A stretch of DNA of 64,000 bases from Porpolomopsis calyptriformis (lineage: Eukaryota > Basidiomycota > Agaricomycetes > Agaricales > Hygrophoraceae): assembly GCA_951640195.1 (NCBI GenBank), contig OX621171.1:558001-622000 (forward strand), read 5' to 3'. Within the stretch, counting starts at the first letter, position 1. Each line of letters begins with the position of its first letter. Positions 59,133-64,000 of this stretch are shown one piece after another. The position numbers and the translations under genes were made by a program. The notes beneath the pieces were generated by a model. The model saw only the letters and a program-made list of their open reading frames with translations. It did not search any database and was not told the DNA's origin.

Positions 59133-61209
59133 TCAGCCATCATCTGGGTGTTCGGCTGGAAAAGTTAACAAAAGTAAAAGGATATCAACAAATGAGTGAT
59201 AGCTAACCCTGTCCATCGTTACGATCGGCGAACTGCAGGTGGTTGAAGTTATCGTGAGTGGTAGACAGATCGACACCTGCGGTTCAAGGTTTTGCTGGTT
59301 ACAGAAATCTTCTCGTGCCATTATACTTGGTGAAAGGAGATTAGCTTTCGGTCCAAATCTATTATCGCTTAACTCACCCTGCCATTAAGGAAATGAAGTA
59401 CACTATGGGATCCATTTTTCGCAGACAATCTCGCAAGATATAAAGCATATGCACATTTGTTTTGAGCAACAAGGCCAGGCCAGCAATCAAAGTTGTTGGC
59501 GTGTTGGAACTGTCGAAGGAATTAATCATTTAACACAATCAAGCAGAGAAATCTCCCTACAAATGCGAATGAGATCAGCGAAGCAATGCTATGTTTTAAA
59601 CCGCTTGGTTCATCAAATCAGAACTGATCTGATCAGAAACTTCTTACCAGACGAGTACAGGTGCAATAAGCAACAGTGAACCACTAGCAGAAATCATGTA
59701 CATTAGCTCTGCATACTGGTATTCACGGTGTAAACCATCAAAACCCGAAGGATTGTGTCCATCCTGAAGGTAGATTATCAGGTGCGTAACGCTCGAACAA
59801 TAAAATCGGCGCAGCGCACCGCCTAAACCCAGTTCTTGATTTGTACAGATAGTAGCACAGCGCCATGGCGAGGCTTATGTCTGCCACCAGCAAGGAAGTT
59901 TGACCCGCAATCGCAAGGTTATAAAACTCCTGGAGAGGAAGGTGAATTTATTAATAAGTTAGAAGGGCGCACAGCGGTCATCTTGGAATCGTCCTAGACC
60001 TGCTGCTTACTTGGGGGTATGACACAAGGGTGCGGAAACCAAAGCTAGATGGAAATTAATCATCACGACATGGATCCATCAAGAACATTTTCCGAAACAA
60101 ACAGCTGTACAGTGATGGCTGCCACTCCTATTAGATTCCTATCATATCAATTTGAGAGTGGAACGTACTTGTCCTGATCGCTGCAAAGAAACCTGCTCAT
60201 TAGGTGTCTTGGCTCTTGTTAACCCTAACATCTCACCGAACTCGGCTAACGACTAGGCTACCTAAACAGGCATGAGCAACGTCTCGATGAGAAGAACTGG
60301 TGAATTTACAATCCACGCTGTTAAAACTATGCTCCCTTTGCTCACTATCATTTTAACATCAGCGGAAGGAGTAGGTGGGCTTATAGAGGCCCACTTGCTG
60401 ATGAACAGTCGACGCAAGAACATGCTGCCATCGCAAAGTGAGTAACGCGGACATTTTCAACCATGTATTGCGCACCATCGTGTGCAAAACATCTGAAGTT
60501 CCTACCCATTAATCCCATTCAAGTAAATATCAACGGCATGGCCAAGATCACGGAAGTACCCACCCTCACAGCATATATCACCTGTGGGACCATTGATTTA
60601 AAGTGCAAAGTAATAAAATAAAATAACAATGAAGCAGACTATCACCTACATCGAAACTCCTATCGAATCATCAATCGGAGTTACGGAGAATTGTGAATGC
60701 TGAGGGCGTAGATCATACCAGAATGGCGTAGCAAGGGCTGCAGGGTCTCCAAAGTTTGTAATGAGAAAGGTGTAGCCCACATGGGCGATTGCAGCAGTAA
60801 TCACGCATTCAAGACACCTTAGGAGGGTGTAAGCTCGACCGTCATACTCAAGGCATTACTTTCTATTGAAATCCCACCTGAAAATGAGCAATTAACAGGG
60901 GAGACATGACGAGGTGATCACTCACCAGGAACTTCATGTGGAAGGGATCTTTAACCAGTCCTCTAGTCGAGAAGAAGTACTGATACACTTGGAGATATAT
61001 TATGCCAAACAGACTGTTATATTGTGTCCAATCAAAAAGTGTGTTCAAATCGGAACGGTCAGACGCACGCAAAAGTGAAGTACTCTTCATCCCCACACAA
61101 TTAGCACCAGACGAGAGGCAGATGGGTTAAGTCACAAACCCGCAATGAGAATCAGGCCGTGAAATTGATTTTCGATTGCTTTGAGCTTGCCAACATCAGC
61201 GGTAGCCAT
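59133..61209 (-). CDS. DUF6534-like multi-pass membrane protein
   Basis: It starts MATADVGKLKAIENQFHGL at 61209. Introns separate LFGIIYLQVYQYFFSTRG with LVKDPFHMKFL, CVITAAIAHVGYTFLITNFG, DPAALATPFW, VADISLAMALCYYLYKSRTG, TILRVLMVYTVNT and SVLHFLNGR. Order and motifs (LQ.Y.YF, YLVTNFG, ALCY.L.KSRTGF, NS.L..LNGR) match the basidiomycete DUF6534 family, predicted seven-helix proteins of unknown function. Several exon borders are uncertain, and in-frame stops in some stretches leave room for decay. It probably ends in the Ser/Thr-rich tail before 59133. Confidence 0.55.
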
Positions 61210-61905
61210 GATTTCAATGTGAACTTTGCAACTCTGTAAGTGTATCCGATCTTTGAAAGTTGAGAAGATATACCCATTGCTGAAATTTCAAATCAAGATG
61301 GCCCCATGATTAATATTAAATCAGTGTTTCTGATCCATTAAACTAATCGGCGATTACATCCATCTCTCCGCGATTCTCGGTTGAGTTTGAGTTCAGCGTT
61401 ATGAACCACCTTGAGTCCTCTGACCCCTCTCGGAGGTGGAGAGGGGTAGGAGTATCGGCGGATAAGGGGGTTGGTTGCAGCAGGCTGCCTCAAATGATAG
61501 ACACGCCCTAAGGCCTGCTCATTTAGTGCCCTCTCGCGTTACCGCTGAGGCTGCTCAGTGGAGAGGTGGTGGCTGACAGCAAGAAGCTGCGGGAGATATA
61601 CTGCCCCTTTCACGCTCTACAAAAATGGAATGATTCGTAAACAAGATAATACAAAGCATTTTGTCCCGGCGGCTGAGTTCAAAAAAATTTCGACTCTGTT
61701 TATGCCCTCCCGATTCTTACTGAATGCGAGATGCAGACAGTCCAGTCAGGAGGCGCTCCTCTGGCTCTGGGTTCAACCACTGCGCGAATACTCGCACCCG
61801 GGAATACGCAAGCAGTGCCTACCCATCCTCAGCAAACACAGATTGGCCAGCAGGTTTGGGATGCAGGTGGTGAGTGTGCGGCGTTATACAACCGTTCGTT
61901 CACCC
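61210..61905. other. No supported gene
   Basis: Upstream region of the DUF6534-like gene, then GC-richer sequence with only short ORFs (61558-61917 shows no domain). Confidence 0.4.
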
Positions 61906-62770
61906 ATCGGTTTCTGACATCTTGATTTGTAGACCAGTGTACATTCATCTCCTCTCGATGAACACTGATAACTGCGTTATGCAATCAGTGGGTTCAACAT
62001 GGCGTCATGCCATCGTTTGCTTGTCAATTGGGTTGAATGTCTGGCTTGTTGGTTTCTGACCTCGGTAAGTTCATATTCTGTCGGCGGACACTGAATGCGC
62101 CATGCACTCAGCCGGTGTTGCACCGCTCATTGTCTGACATCTTGATTTGCAGACCAGTGTACATTCATCTCCTCTCGATGAACACTGATAACTGCGTTAT
62201 GCAATCAGTGGGTTCGACGCGGCGTCATGCCATCGTTGGCCGTCGATTGGGTTGAATGTCTGGCTTTTTGGTTTCTAACCCCGGTAAGTTCATATCCTGT
62301 CGGCGCTATGCACTCAGCTGGTGTTGCACCGTTCAGTTGTTGATTGGCTTGGTTTTCTCGCCTCCTAGTTTATAGACCGCTCACGTGCTGTCGGCGAACA
62401 CTGACTCTTATATACTCAGTGTGTGTTACTGACCTGTTAGTTTCAGACTGCGGTAAGTTCATGTCCTGTTGGCTAACACTGAATAAATGCGTGATGCAAT
62501 CAGTGGGTGTAACACGTCTTATGCCGCCGTTCATCACTCGATTTTCTGGCTTGTTGATTTACTTCACACGGGTAGGTTCACATTCCGTAGGTGAACACTG
62601 AATGAATGGCGAATGCGCTATGCAGTCAGCAGATGTAACGTGGCATTATGCTACATTCACCTGTTGGCTGGCTTGGTTTTCTTTCCTCTTAGTTTTCAGA
62701 CTGGGGTAGGTTCATGTCCCATCAGCAAACACCAAGTGCTATGCAACCCCACTGGGTGTTGCATAGTGCT
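61906..62770. repeat. Degenerate minisatellite, main period 220 bp with half units near 110 bp
   Basis: The block agaccagtgtacattcatct recurs at 61931 and 62151. Around it the phrases gtaagttcatatcctgtcgg, acactgaatgcg and cagtgggtgt recur at roughly 110-bp spacing until about 62760. It accounts for the runs of similar short ORFs here. Confidence 0.8.
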
Positions 62771-62809
62771 ATACTACCATTCACTGTCGATTGGCTTGGT
62801 TCTGGCCAC

Positions 62810-62847
62810 GCTACCTTACTGTCTTGGGGCCTAGACAGTAAGGTAGC
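62810..62847. repeat. 15-bp perfect hairpin
   Basis: Arms gctaccttactgtct (62810-62824) and agacagtaaggtagc (62833-62847) with an 8-nt loop. It overlaps the left end of the Harbinger-type MITE remnant. Confidence 0.85.
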
Positions 62848-62922
62848 ATGGCTAACTTTGCCAGCCTAAAAGTGTAGCAGACTGCGCCAGCTTAACTGGC
62901 ATTGCTAAGCTGCTTCACCGCA
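62827..62922. mobile_element. Truncated copy of the nested Harbinger-type MITE
   Basis: From ggcctagac to gctaagctgctt it follows 58453-58545 (gtagcatggctaactttgcc, cagcctaaaagtgtagca), but the right GTCCAGGCCC end is missing. Confidence 0.75.
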
Positions 62923-64000
62923 CCACAAAGAGCACAATTGTGGCTGTACAAGGAACCGAACCACATTTTGGTCAAGTCCACTCTGTTCGGAACAGAGGGG
63001 TTCAGAAGGAGTTCACTGAAACTGTGGTAGACCCCTCTCCCACACTAACTTCCAACAGACGTTCATTTCAGCCATAGCTCAATAACTTGGTAGTGATTCC
63101 CATTCCCCCTGTTCGCCGCAAGGAGACAGGTGCTGAATATCCGCTGATACTTGATCATCATCGAGGTTGGAAGGATGATGGCCACTGTGGAGTTGTGAAC
63201 CACGCATAACACTGGTAGGGCATAGGCAGGGCATCATCACAGTGATACTTGCCCGGTGCAGTGAGACATGAGCATCACTGAATACAGTACATGACTATCC
63301 CTCGCATCCCATCCCGGGAGAGATAATTGGACTGGAGGTCGGGCCATGCTGTAGGAGTCCTATGGCTGCATGCTTACGGTCTCGTTGCGACAGTTATAGA
63401 CTTGCAAGGGTGGTTTTACTATTAAAAGACATCTTTGTGCTTCAGACGACTCAGAATCACTTATTTCTCACTTTGTAATGGAGCGTGACTGCCATCCTTG
63501 ATGATGTTGGAGAAGCGGTGAATGGTTTGCACCTTGGTGAGTGGTCATCTGGATACCAACACAAAAGGTCATAATGAAAATTTGATTCATAGGGAATATC
63601 CGACGTGCGTGAGCAGATGAAATGTAGGAAAAGAGAGTGCGGGAGTGAGAATGAGTACGAGGGCCACCCTGAGAAGAAGGTAAAGAGGAAGTTGGCTAAG
63701 GGAGAACAAGGTGGAATCTACAGACGGAAGGGATGGCAAGGGTCGCCATCCATGCTTCTCTACTGCATCCGAGAGATTGCGTGCTGAATCTTGATAACCA
63801 TATTATTCAACACAGGGGCCTGATATTCAGATTTTTTAATGAAAGCCCTACCGTTCAATCCCAACCTCAGCATTTCCATCTTCTCGCCGTAACTGTTCGA
63901 AATCGTTTTGATCTCTCTGACCCCTAACCATCAATCCCATGGCTCTCCGTCGACTGTGGTCCAATGGGGTCATTATCAGTCTCCGGCTGGGTTGGCGCAG
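62923..64000. other. No supported gene
   Basis: Only short ORFs (for example 63605-63787, Lys/Glu-rich) and no recognised repeat or domain. Confidence 0.4.

Overview
The window looks like nuclear DNA of a filamentous basidiomycete, most likely an Agaricomycete. The genes have many short GT-AG introns (about 45-80 nt, a few GC-AG). Families include a group III poly-HAMP hybrid histidine kinase, a fungal type I fatty acid synthase with beta and alpha halves in one head-to-tail unit, DUF6534-like membrane proteins, a JmjC protein and Tc1/mariner-type elements. All identifications are by eye from motifs; no database search was possible.

Positions 1-43,740 form a block with copies of one repeat in inverted orientation at its two ends. 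Inside is a mosaic of conserved housekeeping genes, mostly cut at one or both ends and joined directly to one another. On the minus strand, from 15.7 kb down to 0.9 kb, lie a Ser-rich 5' gene fragment, proteasome RPN7, an antisense CSTF2-like piece, beta-COP, a HECT E3 (HUL5/UBE3C type), a TRAPPC11 piece, an antisense ERG24 5' end and a full-length histidine kinase (HHK). On the plus strand are a second HHK copy (16.6-20.4 kb), a TRAPPC11 gene fused to an unknown N-terminus (24.1-26.6 kb), a second ERG24/HHK joint (26.6-28.3 kb), FOX2 remnants (29.5-30.4 kb), a fused FAS (30.4-42.2 kb) and a RasGEF piece (42.3-42.6 kb). An MFS transporter (21.4-23.5 kb, minus) and a coiled-coil protein (28.4-29.4 kb, minus) look intact.

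Almost every conserved gene carries frameshifts or in-frame stops. Either the block is a decaying, rearranged duplicate of genes present intact elsewhere, or the assembly has base errors and false joins. Reads over the joints and a search for intact paralogues would decide.

Positions 43.8-64 kb are transposon territory. They hold a 141-150 bp tandem satellite; a 2.85 kb Tc1/mariner-like element with 58-60 bp terminal inverted repeats that carries a DDE transposase and a second, intron-rich passenger gene; two 310 bp deletion derivatives of it, one with a 108 bp Harbinger-type MITE nested inside; a 2OG-Fe(II) dioxygenase-like gene beside the element; a long JmjC-like gene; a DUF6534-like membrane protein gene; and a degenerate minisatellite.
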